Shown: piece after piece, positions 1 to 7,563 of the stretch
Layout of the letters: every line of letters begins with the position of its first letter
Numbering within the stretch: position 1 is the stretch's first letter
NCBI GenBank assembly: GCA_900556455.1
Contig: USOV01000015.1
Span: 1 to 22,613, forward strand
Direction: 5' to 3'
DNA: 22,613 nt
From: an uncultured Clostridium sp.
GTDB lineage: Bacteria > Bacillota > Clostridia > TANB77 > CAG-508
The notes under the pieces: generated by a model
Told to the model about the DNA's origin: nothing
Database searches by the model: none
Seen by the model: only the letters and a program-made list of their open reading frames with translations
Position numbers and translations under genes: made by a program

Positions 1-87
1 TTTATAATATCTAAACAAGAAATAAAAAATAAAGAATTAAATAGTGAAAATAAAAATATAATTAATACAAAAAAGTGGAGAAAATAA
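1..87 (+). CDS. C-terminal tail of an unidentified protein (partial)
   Basis: Frame 1 is open from the window edge to a TAA at 85-87, giving 28 lysine-, asparagine- and isoleucine-rich residues that end in KKWRK. A terminator hairpin begins just at its end, which supports a real gene end here. Too little is visible to assign a family. In this A-rich DNA a short open frame could also occur by chance. Confidence 0.4.
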   Translation, partial: FIISKQEIKNKELNSENKNIINTKKWRK

Positions 88-104
88 AATTCTTCACTTT
101 TTTT
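70..104 (+). terminator. Rho-independent terminator
   Basis: A stem of about ten pairs (AAGTGGAGAA with TTCTTCACTT, one G-U) around a short A-rich loop is followed by a run of seven T. It overlaps the stop codon of the partial upstream gene. Positions 105-224 hold only A-rich sequence with no gene I can support. Confidence 0.7.
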
Positions 105-224
105 AATAAATGTACAAAAAAAGTAAAAAAACATAAAATTATGTAAACACCCAGAGAATACTGCAAATGGAAAAAAATGTCTAAAAGAAATAATGCCAAA
201 AAAAGGAAAAATTCCCAAAAAGTC

Positions 225-253
225 TTTACAAATTCAAGTATCCGTAATATAAT
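225..253 (+). promoter_or_regulatory. Sigma-A type promoter of the surface-protein cluster
   Basis: The -35 box TTTACA (225-230) and the perfect -10 box TATAAT (248-253) are separated by 17 bases. The predicted start lies about 30 bases before the coding sequence at 289. It probably drives the LPXTG protein, sortase and VWA protein together, because no terminator is seen between them. Confidence 0.7.
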
Positions 254-288
254 ATTGGTGCTAAAAAAATAGAAGGAGGCATATTGAT

Positions 289-1233
289 ATGCGAAATTTA
301 AAATTAAAAATCATTTTTCTAGTAGGAATATTTTCATTAATATTATTACTAGGGCTACCTGTAAAAGCAGCAAATGAGAATGTACAATTAGTAAAACAAA
401 CAGATACAGATTATTTAATTTACGTAAATGGACATTTATATTCTTCATTTGAATTTGCATTTTCAGACAACAATACTACAGATAAAGAAACACTAACATA
501 TTTATCAGCAGCAAAAGATTCAGCTGAAGGAGGGAACTACATAGCATACATAAATTCATACACAACAGAACACAAATATATGTGGGCAAAAGATGCAGAA
601 GGAGCATACTTTGTAGAAGGTGTTGAATTAGATTTAAGCAAAGCAATTCCAGCAGACGAATTAACTGCAATCCAAAATGTAACAAAGAAAATAGCTGTAG
701 ACACAGACCAAGTTCAAGTAGAAGAAAAGACAATAGATGGTAACCAAGTAACAGTTACAACAGGAAAAGTTGTATTTGAAAGTGAAGGTAATTATGAATA
801 CCAAATAGTTAAATTACCAAGTTCAGAAGAATACAATGAATTAATGGATTTAGCAGAAAGAATTTCTAAAATAAACACTTCAACAGATATGTATACAAAA
901 TTAGGCTTGTATATAAAATTTAACAACCTATATAATAAATTATCATCAGAACTTCTTAGAGAAAACTGGGTAAAAGTTGAAAACCAAGAAATATTACAAC
1001 CAGAAAATACAGAAAATGGTGATAAATACGTACTTTGGATTAAAGAAGGAAATACTACTGATGCACAATTCTTAACTTCAAAATATGTTGAAGAAAAAGT
1101 TAAAGAAGAAATTACAATCAAATTACCTGTAACAGGCGACAATAACACACTATTAATTGTACTTGGAATACTTGTAGTAGCAATTATAGTAGTAAGCATT
1201 AGAATAAAAAGCCTAAAAAAAGAAAACAAATAG
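289..1233 (+). CDS. LPXTG-anchored surface protein, unknown ectodomain
   Basis: This is a predicted cell-wall-anchored exported protein of 314 residues. Residues 1-28 form a signal peptide: basic MRNLKLK, a hydrophobic core, then PVKAA before the likely cleavage. The C-terminus is a complete sorting signal: LPVTG at 279-283, a hydrophobic stretch, then a lysine-rich tail ending KKENK. The ectodomain is acidic and I do not recognise a domain in it. The start has a clear GGAGG ribosome site about ten bases upstream. The next gene, 12 bases downstream, encodes a sortase that is the obvious partner for the LPVTG signal. The third gene of the cluster carries the same LPVTG pentapeptide. The role is unknown; adhesion or a pilus-like structure is only a guess from the neighbours. 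Confidence 0.85.
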   Translation: MRNLKLKIIFLVGIFSLILLLGLPVKAANENVQLVKQTDTDYLIYVNGHLYSSFEFAFSDNNTTDKETLTYLSAAKDSAEGGNYIAYINSYTTEHKYMWAKDAEGAYFVEGVELDLSKAIPADELTAIQNVTKKIAVDTDQVQVEEKTIDGNQVTVTTGKVVFESEGNYEYQIVKLPSSEEYNELMDLAERISKINTSTDMYTKLGLYIKFNNLYNKLSSELLRENWVKVENQEILQPENTENGDKYVLWIKEGNTTDAQFLTSKYVEEKVKEEITIKLPVTGDNNTLLIVLGILVVAIIVVSIRIKSLKKENK

Positions 1234-1245
1234 GCGGGGATTATA

Positions 1246-1840
1246 TTGAATAAATTAAATATTTATAGAGCCTTAAGAATTGTGTTAATTATTTTGGCAA
1301 TTGTTGTTGCAGTATTTGTCGGAAGAAAATTTTACAGTGAAAATAAAATGAAAAGACTTGCAAATGACGTACTTACAGAAATAAAAACAACAACTGAAAA
1401 TACACAAACCAACGAAGTAATCCAAACAATTGATGCAGAAATGGGAGGATATAAAGTAATTGGAATAATTAAAATTCCAAAGATTGACTTAGAATATCCT
1501 ATATTAGAGAAAACAAATAAAGAATCTCTAAACATTTCTATAACGAAGTTTTGGGGTAACGAGATAAATGAAATAGGAAATGTTACACTAGCAGGACACA
1601 ACAATTTTAGCCGGAGTAATGTTTGGAAGAATAAAAAAATTAGGCATAGGAGATATTATAGAACTTACGGATATTCAAAATATAACATTAAAATATGAAA
1701 TATTTGAAACTGATATAATAGATCCAAACGATATTACATGTATATTACCAGTAGAAGAAGGCAGACGAGAAGTAACATTAATAACATGTGCTAATGGCAC
1801 AGCGAATAGATTTATAGTAAAAGCAAAAGAAGTAAAATAG
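1246..1840 (+). CDS. Sortase, read through a +1 shift at CGG (C at 1612)
   Basis: Sortases are membrane cysteine transpeptidases that cleave LPXTG between Thr and Gly. This one has an N-terminal membrane segment (about residues 8-26), the catalytic His in LAGHN (His118), the catalytic Cys in TLITC (Cys181) and the Arg in NRF (Arg188). The start is TTG at 1246 behind a GGCGGGG ribosome site. The gene is split: the first frame runs to 1698 and the second to 1840. They join if the C at 1612 (AGC-C-GGA) is skipped, giving 197 residues with Gly123 at the join. Without the shift the product lacks both Cys and Arg and would be inactive. It lies between two genes encoding LPVTG proteins. The class is not certain; a class D-like sortase is most plausible. 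The family call is firm, and the intactness of the product depends on the CGG finding. Confidence 0.85.
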
Positions 1841-1858
1841 AAAATAGGGGGGTAAAAA

Positions 1859-4800
1859 ATGAAAGGAAAAATAAAAACCATTCTAACTGTTATAATTGCA
1901 ATATTAGTTTTTGCAATTGCAGTAGTAGGTACAGTAACATTCTTAAAAGATGATGGTGAAACCAGTGCCGCTGAAGGTACATCAAATGTTTTACCAGTTA
2001 CTGGTTCAGATGATGAACAAACAAACAGCAATGGAGAACAAAATCCAACAGAAAATTTAAACGGGGAGGAAAACCCAGCAAATGCAGAAAATGGAAATCC
2101 TGCAGAAGAAACAACAGGAGGAAATACACAAGGAACAACTACAACAGGAAACCAAGAAACAACAACAGGGGGAAATACGCAAACAGAACCAGAACCAACA
2201 GTAATTGAACAAGAAAGACTTGTTTCAACAACATTAAACTGGAGCAATATAAGCTTGAATAGTACAATAGGAGAAAAAGCAATAAACTATACTAATTTAG
2301 GCTATACAATAAGATACTACCAAGTAGTAATGGATAAAGAAATTGTATTATTAAATACTGAAACTGGAAAAGCAGAATATGCAACAACAGTAACAGTAAC
2401 AGAAAATCAAATAAAAGAAAATTGCCCAATAGGATATAAACTAGCTGAAACTTCAGAATTATCTGTAAAAATAACAGAAAATGTAGACAAAAATGTAATT
2501 GAAGTATATTACATAAAAGATGAAAGTCAAACACATGATATAACATATACAGTAAAACACTACATAGACGGAGAATACCAAAAAGAGGACGACTTTACAG
2601 ATACACAATCAGTATGGGTAAACGATACAGAAGTAGAAGTAACATATGAATTAGACGAAGACAAATATGTAGGATATAAACTAGATAGCAATGACTTAAC
2701 AGAAACAGCGACAAATGGAAAAGTATTTAGTGTAAACTATGTAAAAGATGAAAGTCAAACACATGATATAACATACACAGTAAAACATTATGTAGAAGGA
2801 ACATATCAAGAAGGAGACGACTTCACAGGAACAAAAACAGTATGGATAAATGACACAACAATACCAGTAACATACGAATTAGATGAAAACAAATACGTAG
2901 GATACAAAGTAGGTAGCAAAGACTTAACAGAAACAGCAACAGATGGAACAGTATTTAATGTATACTATGTAAAAGATCAATTTACATATATAGTTAAATA
3001 CTTCTATGAAGGAACAGACGGAGAATATCATGAAGATGATACTTATATACCAACACCAATTTCAGCCGATTACGAAGACGTTATTACTACATTTGAACCT
3101 AGAACTTTAAATGATATGTATGTTTTAAATCATGTAACTCCAGCAGATAAAGATGGAAATGCTTATCTAGTAATATCTGCAGATGAAACTGCAAATGTAC
3201 TTGAAGTATATTATGAAAGAAACTTATTTGGTTACAAAGTAGAATACTACAAAGACAGTGTAAGTACAGCAAATAAATTAGGAGAAACAGAAATTGCAGA
3301 AGAAAAAGTTGGAACAGTAATGACACCTGAAATTGTTTCAGATGATTTTGGAACAGATTGGTTAAATGCTCATAAACCAACAGTTGGATACCAAGATGGT
3401 GAAGTAGTAGAATACATCACAATCCAAGCCAATAATAGTAATGTAATTCAAGTAGTATATAGACCACAAACTAATATACCATATACAGTAGAATATTACT
3501 TTAATGGTGAACCAGATACTTCAAAAAATTATTCAGGAGAAGCAACTTTTGGAAGCCAAATAGAAACAGTAAGAGATTATAGCAATAATGGAGAATGGAC
3601 AATTGATACAACAAAATCAACAACATTACCATTTACTATAGCAGCAGTATCTGGAAATGTAATTAAAGTTTACTATGTAAAACCAGATATAACAGTTGTA
3701 AAAACAAGAACAGTTAACACTAATAGAACTACTGGAGCAGCAGGCACAGTAGAACCAGGTGAAACAATAACATACACAATAACAGCAACAAATAATGGAT
3801 ATGCAGAAGGAACTGTAAAGATAGGAGACAATATTCCAGAAGGAACAACTTTAGTAGAAGGAACAATAACAGCAACTGGATATGATACAGTAACAAAAGA
3901 CCAATTAGAAGCCGGAATAGACTTAACAGTACCTGCAAAAACAGCAAATGGAGCAGGAACAGCATCAGTAACATTTACAGTAACAGTAACAGCTAAAGCA
4001 AATAATAATATAGTAAATGTGCCAGATGTAAATGGTGAAAAAGATACAAACAATACAGTAACAAACAAAGTTGAAAAAACAGTTAGTGCAAAACCTAAAA
4101 CACAAACAATAACAAACAGCAATATAGTAATTGTAATTGATACATCATTAAGTATGAGTTATGTAAGATGTGATAGTGATTGGTGTATGAATTGGAATCA
4201 TGCCCATAAGGAACTAATAGGCTCAGATGGAGAAACACACACATATCATAAAGATGAAACAATGATAAATGCAGCTAAAAAAGTTACAAACGAATTTATT
4301 GACAAAATTAATTTATCAAATGATGCTAACAATATTGAATCTACTGTTACAGTAATACAATTTGATGGTAACACAGAAGAGGTTGGAACAGCTACATTAG
4401 CATCACAAAAAACATCACTTAAAAATAAAGTTTTAGCAATGGAAACAGATAGTTCAACTAATATGTCTACTGCATTAAAAGCTGCAAAAAATAAATTTTC
4501 AAGCTTAAAAGCAGGAAATAATAATATTGTTATATTCTTAAGTGATGGTGAACCTTCAGATAGTAGAAAGAGTGTTAGAACAGCAGCTTCAGCACTTAAA
4601 GGAGTAGCAACTGTATATACAGTAGGATTTGGAGCAGAAGCAGATACAGATATATTACAAAATACTATTGCTTCTAGTACAGATAAATACTTCCCAGCAA
4701 CAGAAGGAAATTATTCAAGCTTATATAATGCATTCCAACAAGCAAAAGATGATTTTGCACAATTTGTACAAAAACAATCTACAAATGCATTAATTGAATT

Positions 4801-4990
4801 AACAGGAGTATATGCAGATGAAACTCATCCAATAAAAATAACAGTAAATGGTACACCACTTGGAGATATAACATCTTTACCTACAGATAAATCAGGATAT
4901 GTAATCTTAGATAACGGAAAGTACTATTTAGACGTAAATAAATTTGAAGCAACAGATACAATAACAATAGAGTATTACTCAAACAATTAA
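1859..4990 (+). CDS. Large surface protein: N-terminal anchor, N-terminal LPVTG, MucBP repeats, DUF11, VWA
   Basis: The protein has 1043 residues. Residues 1-6 are basic, and about 7-29 form one membrane segment. LPVTG lies at 45-49, close after the anchor, followed by a Gly/Asn/Gln/Thr-rich linker. Several MucBP-like modules follow (about 221-610), recognisable by VKHY/VEYY strands and terminal YYVK-type strands. A DUF11-like module covers about 610-740 (EPGETITYTITATNN). A VWA domain covers about 755-960 with a metal site DTSLS (Asp761), a later Thr/Asn segment and SDGEPSD. No C-terminal sorting signal is present, so the N-terminal segment is the only anchor. The ribosome site is AGGGGGG. 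The domains are typical of adhesins and pilus-tip proteins in other Gram-positives; adhesion is inferred. The small cassette with the sortase suggests a shared function. Confidence 0.8.
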   Translation: MKGKIKTILTVIIAILVFAIAVVGTVTFLKDDGETSAAEGTSNVLPVTGSDDEQTNSNGEQNPTENLNGEENPANAENGNPAEETTGGNTQGTTTTGNQETTTGGNTQTEPEPTVIEQERLVSTTLNWSNISLNSTIGEKAINYTNLGYTIRYYQVVMDKEIVLLNTETGKAEYATTVTVTENQIKENCPIGYKLAETSELSVKITENVDKNVIEVYYIKDESQTHDITYTVKHYIDGEYQKEDDFTDTQSVWVNDTEVEVTYELDEDKYVGYKLDSNDLTETATNGKVFSVNYVKDESQTHDITYTVKHYVEGTYQEGDDFTGTKTVWINDTTIPVTYELDENKYVGYKVGSKDLTETATDGTVFNVYYVKDQFTYIVKYFYEGTDGEYHEDDTYIPTPISADYEDVITTFEPRTLNDMYVLNHVTPADKDGNAYLVISADETANVLEVYYERNLFGYKVEYYKDSVSTANKLGETEIAEEKVGTVMTPEIVSDDFGTDWLNAHKPTVGYQDGEVVEYITIQANNSNVIQVVYRPQTNIPYTVEYYFNGEPDTSKNYSGEATFGSQIETVRDYSNNGEWTIDTTKSTTLPFTIAAVSGNVIKVYYVKPDITVVKTRTVNTNRTTGAAGTVEPGETITYTITATNNGYAEGTVKIGDNIPEGTTLVEGTITATGYDTVTKDQLEAGIDLTVPAKTANGAGTASVTFTVTVTAKANNNIVNVPDVNGEKDTNNTVTNKVEKTVSAKPKTQTITNSNIVIVIDTSLSMSYVRCDSDWCMNWNHAHKELIGSDGETHTYHKDETMINAAKKVTNEFIDKINLSNDANNIESTVTVIQFDGNTEEVGTATLASQKTSLKNKVLAMETDSSTNMSTALKAAKNKFSSLKAGNNNIVIFLSDGEPSDSRKSVRTAASALKGVATVYTVGFGAEADTDILQNTIASSTDKYFPATEGNYSSLYNAFQQAKDDFAQFVQKQSTNALIELTGVYADETHPIKITVNGTPLGDITSLPTDKSGYVILDNGKYYLDVNKFEATDTITIEYYSNN
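2519..2974 (+). repeat. Two tandem 76-codon repeats in the VWA surface protein
   Basis: Two adjacent 228-base units (2519-2746 and 2747-2974) both start DESQTHDITYTVKHY and end in a YVK strand. They are highly similar in protein and partly identical in DNA at the unit starts. They correspond to MucBP-type modules. Expansion or contraction between strains would be expected here. Confidence 0.8.
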
Positions 4991-5003
4991 TGTTAAAAGC
5001 AAT

Positions 5004-5033
5004 AAAAAGAGGATATAAAAATATCCTCTTTTT
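5004..5033 (+). terminator. Rho-independent terminator after the surface cluster
   Basis: Stem GAGGATAT with ATATCCTC, flanked by five A and five T, starting 14 bases after the stop of the VWA protein. The A and T flanks make it symmetrical. Confidence 0.8.
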
Positions 5034-5057
5034 AAATAGTAAAGTTAAGGAGAGGTA

Positions 5058-5534
5058 ATGGAAAAACATAGTATAGAAAAAGAAAAAAAGAAAATTAATT
5101 TTAAAAGAGAAATTATAGCAATATTAATTATAATTGCTTTAGTATTTGGAATTAATTTTATATTATCACATAGAAATCTTCAAAAAGATCAAACAGACAC
5201 ATATACAGAAATAAAAAATTTAAAAACAATAGAAGGCAAAAGACTTGTAATAAAAAGCAACTCTGAATATAACAAAATTATAGAGTATATTTTTGAAAAG
5301 GATGTTTTAAAAACAGTAAAAATATATGAACAGTTTGAAAAAAGGGAAGAATTTGACCAAAAAAAGAACAATTATGAAATAACAGATAGTATAGAAATTA
5401 TTAATATAAATGAAAAAGAACTATCAATAGAAATAGAAAAAAAGGATTTGGGCTCAGAGACAGGAAAAACTTATGAAGAAATATATGATAAATATTTAGT
5501 CCAAATAATAGGAGCATATCAAATTATAAAATAA
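5058..5534 (+). CDS. Small membrane-anchored protein of unknown function
   Basis: The predicted protein has 158 residues. A short charged N-terminus is followed by one hydrophobic segment (about residues 18-36), then a lysine- and glutamate-rich soluble domain of about 115 residues, probably outside the membrane. The ribosome site AAGGAGAGG lies just upstream of the ATG. I recognise no domain. It is separated from the surface cluster by a terminator and ends before another, so it is probably a single transcription unit. No cysteine lipobox is visible. The composition is typical of this genome and nothing suggests a broken gene. Confidence 0.65.
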   Translation: MEKHSIEKEKKKINFKREIIAILIIIALVFGINFILSHRNLQKDQTDTYTEIKNLKTIEGKRLVIKSNSEYNKIIEYIFEKDVLKTVKIYEQFEKREEFDQKKNNYEITDSIEIININEKELSIEIEKKDLGSETGKTYEEIYDKYLVQIIGAYQIIK

Positions 5535-5573
5535 TTTATGTTTGGACTAATAAATTATAATTTAGAAATATTA

Positions 5574-5609
5574 TGTGAGATGTGTGTAATTCACATCTCA
5601 CATTTTTTT
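5574..5609 (+). terminator. Strong terminator between convergent genes
   Basis: A perfect 11-base stem (TGTGAGATGTG with CACATCTCACA), a 7-base loop and seven T. It ends the 158-residue gene. The 53-residue reverse-strand ORF stops right at its other side, so the hairpin may also serve that gene, although the T-run on the reverse strand is weak. Confidence 0.85.
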
Positions 5610-5769
5610 AAATAACCAAATTTAATAAAGTCAAAGCAAATGCAGCAAAAATTGCTTTACTAGAAATTCTAATAACAGTTGTTGTAAAATTTTGAACAAC
5701 GGTCAAACTATTTTCTTTTCTTACTGTTAAAGCTTTGCTAGTGGTATTTGTATCATTAATTAATTTCAT
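5608..5769 (-). CDS. 53-residue small hydrophobic-tailed protein
   Basis: On the reverse strand, ATG at 5769 follows a good ribosome site (AAGGAAGTG, spacing about six). The frame runs 53 codons to TAA at 5608. The N-terminus (MKLINDTNTTSK) is polar; the last 15 or so residues are hydrophobic (KAIFAAFALTLLNLVI) and could be a membrane segment. A promoter-like pair lies about 85 bases upstream, and a hairpin lies directly after the stop. This full set of signals is the reason to call it. I do not recognise the family; it could be a small membrane peptide or a toxin-like peptide, and there is no direct evidence for either. Confidence 0.55.
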   Translation of the reverse strand: MKLINDTNTTSKALTVRKENSLTVVQNFTTTVIRISSKAIFAAFALTLLNLVI

Positions 5770-5853
5770 ACAAATCACTTCCTTATCATAGGTATTTTGT
5801 TAATAAAACCGAGCATTTTTAAATAAGATTAAAAATCACCAATTTATAATAAT

Positions 5854-5882
5854 ATTATAACATAGTCAACATAAAATTGCAA
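5854..5882 (-). promoter_or_regulatory. Promoter-like pair for the 53-residue ORF
   Basis: On the reverse strand, a -35-like TTGCAA (5877-5882) and a perfect TATAAT (5854-5859) are 17 bases apart. The leader to the ATG at 5769 would be about 80 bases. In AT-rich DNA such pairs also occur by chance. Confidence 0.45.
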
Positions 5883-5915
5883 ACTTCACAAAAATGTGAT
5901 TACCAATCAGTTATA

Positions 5916-6087
5916 GTTCAGCCCAAAAGCATAAATATATAATATTTTCAATTTGCGAAGCTCTAAGCAGACTAACTAATAAGTAAATTCTAAGTGAATA
6001 CGTCTGAACGCTAGTGTAATAGAGAATTTATATGAGTAAGGTCGCTTCTCATTTCAAATATTATATATTTATGCTTTTGGGCTGAAC
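5916..6087. repeat. 172-bp element with 32-bp perfect terminal inverted repeats
   Basis: The left arm (5916-5947, starting GTTCAGCCCAAAAGC) is the exact reverse complement of the right arm (6056-6087, ending GCTTTTGGGCTGAAC). The 108-base interior has further short complementary pieces (CAGAC with GTCTG, GAAGC with GCTTC) and no open frame worth calling. No clear target-site duplication is visible. It could be a MITE-like non-autonomous element, or the gene for a long-hairpin RNA. Confidence 0.7.
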
Positions 6088-6102
6088 AGTAACAAAATTA
6101 AA

Positions 6103-6134
6103 CTAGGCAAATAGCTCAAACTGCCTAGCTTTTT
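6103..6134 (+). terminator. Terminator-like hairpin upstream of cysE
   Basis: Stem CTAGGCA with TGCCTAG around a 12-base loop, followed by CTTTTT. It lies 43 bases before cysE. It could end transcription coming from the inverted-repeat element or act as an attenuator in a cysE leader. I see no T-box consensus around it. Confidence 0.6.
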
Positions 6135-6177
6135 CATATAATATTAATAAACAAATTGATTTTGGAGGAAGTATTGT

Positions 6178-6702
6178 ATGATAAAAGACTTATATTTAGA
6201 TGCAAAAAACATAAAGGAAAAAGACCCTGCTGCAAAGAATATACTAGAAGTAATTATTCTATACCAAGGCTTTCACATATTAGTATATCACAGAATTGCA
6301 CATTCCTTATATAAGAAAAAATTGTATTTCCTAGCAAGGTTAATATCCCAACTTGGAAGATTTTTTACAGGAATAGAAATACACCCAGGAGCTACAATTG
6401 GAAAAAGACTATTTATTGACCATGGAATGGGAATAGTTATTGGAGAAACAGCAGAAGTAGGAGATGATTGTACAATATATCATGGGGTAACCTTAGGAGG
6501 AACAGGTAAGGATAAATATAAAAGACATCCAACTGTTGGCAATAATGTAATGATAGGAGCTGGGGCAAAAATTATTGGTGCAATAACCATAGGAGATAAT
6601 GTGAAAATCGGCGCAGGAGCAGTAGTACTAAAAAATATAGAAACAGGAACAACAGCAGTAGGAGTTCCAATAAATAGAATAATAAAAAAACAAACAACTT
6701 AA
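6178..6702 (+). CDS. cysE: Serine O-acetyltransferase
   Basis: Transfers an acetyl group from acetyl-CoA to L-serine, giving O-acetylserine, the precursor for cysteine synthesis in the cytoplasm. The 174 residues match the short CysE form common in Firmicutes. The N-terminal half is helical, and the C-terminal half is a left-handed beta-helix of hexapeptide repeats. The family signature is visible: HPGATIG, FIDHGMGIVIGE, then YHGVTLGGTGK, with the catalytic His of DHGMG. The start has a GGAGGAAG ribosome site. No cysK follows; the next gene is a deacetylase behind a terminator-like hairpin, so cysE is probably a single-gene unit. The reading frame is intact. Confidence 0.93.
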   Translation: MIKDLYLDAKNIKEKDPAAKNILEVIILYQGFHILVYHRIAHSLYKKKLYFLARLISQLGRFFTGIEIHPGATIGKRLFIDHGMGIVIGETAEVGDDCTIYHGVTLGGTGKDKYKRHPTVGNNVMIGAGAKIIGAITIGDNVKIGAGAVVLKNIETGTTAVGVPINRIIKKQTT

Positions 6703-6721
6703 GAAAAACTTATAGTAATAA

Positions 6722-6771
6722 CCTTCTAAAACTTGCATAAAATTAATTAGCAGGTTTTAGGGGGATTTTTT
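6722..6771 (+). promoter_or_regulatory. Terminator-like hairpin holding the deacetylase ribosome site
   Basis: The left arm (6722-6736, ending CTAAAACTTGC) pairs with the right arm (6750-6764, GCAGGTTTTAGGGGG) over about 15 pairs including G-U pairs. The right arm contains the AGGGGG Shine-Dalgarno sequence, and six T lie between it and the ATG at 6772. Seen from cysE it is a terminator; seen from the next gene it hides the ribosome site. The same design is found before dpaB. Confidence 0.6.
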
Positions 6772-7543
6772 ATGTTTTTAGTTTTTAATAAAGATAAAAT
6801 AACATCATACATTGTTACAATATTTACTATATTAGTTTTATTCTTAACTGCATCTACATTTAGCACGGAAAAGGTAGTAGAAACGTCCACAAATACCAGT
6901 AAATTATTACCGATATATAGTGTAGATACAAATGAACCAAAGATTGCAATCACAATAAATTGTGCATGGAGTGCAGATGATATTGATATAATTTTAGAAA
7001 CGCTAAAAAATCAAGAAGTAAAAGTCACATTTTTTATGGTAGGAGACTGGGTAGAAAAAAATGAAGACGCAGTAAAAAAAATATATGAAGCAGGTCATGA
7101 AATAGGAAACCATTCATATAATCATCCACATGTGAATAATCTAAGTTTAGATAAAAATAAAGAACAAATACAAAAATGCTCAGATTTAATAAAAAACATT
7201 ACAGGAAAAGGAACTAGTCTTTATAGAGGACCATATGGAGAATACAATAATACTGTAATTGAGGCAGCCAAAGAATTACAGCACCACACTATTCAATGGT
7301 CAATAGATACATTAGACTATAAAGGACTTACTCGGTGACCAGATGTGGGAAAAAATAGAGCCAAACCTTGAAAATGGAAGCATAATATTAATGCACAATG
7401 GAACAGAAAACACAGCCCTAAGCCTAAATGACATAATTATGAAAATAAAAGAAAAGGGGTACACAATTGTTCCAGTATCAGAATTAATCTATGCAGACAA
7501 TTACAAAATAGACAACAACGGGGTGCAACACCCAAATATGTAG
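6772..7543 (+). CDS. PdaB-like polysaccharide deacetylase, read through a +1 shift at CGG (C at 7333)
   Basis: Member of the NodB-homology deacetylases (carbohydrate esterase 4), which remove acetyl groups from peptidoglycan or related sugars. It has an N-terminal membrane segment, then ITINCAWSADD in place of motif 1, NHSYNHPH (metal-binding histidines), RGPYGEYN, WSIDTLD and LMHNG. The general layout resembles sporulation deacetylase PdaB. The frame is broken at ACT-C-GGT; skipping C7333 joins GLT-G-DQMW and gives 256 residues with Gly188 at the join. In the unshifted frame CGG is followed at once by TGA, leaving 187 codons plus one Arg. Motif 1 usually has TFD; here it reads TIN, so the usual catalytic-base Asp appears to be Asn. 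The protein may bind sugar without catalysis, or use another residue. Confidence 0.8.
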
Positions 7544-7563
7544 ATTTACAAAGCAATACAGTA

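Noticed and set aside
6088..6177. T-box leader for cysE
   Set aside because: No conserved T-box sequence; only a simple terminator-like stem is visible.
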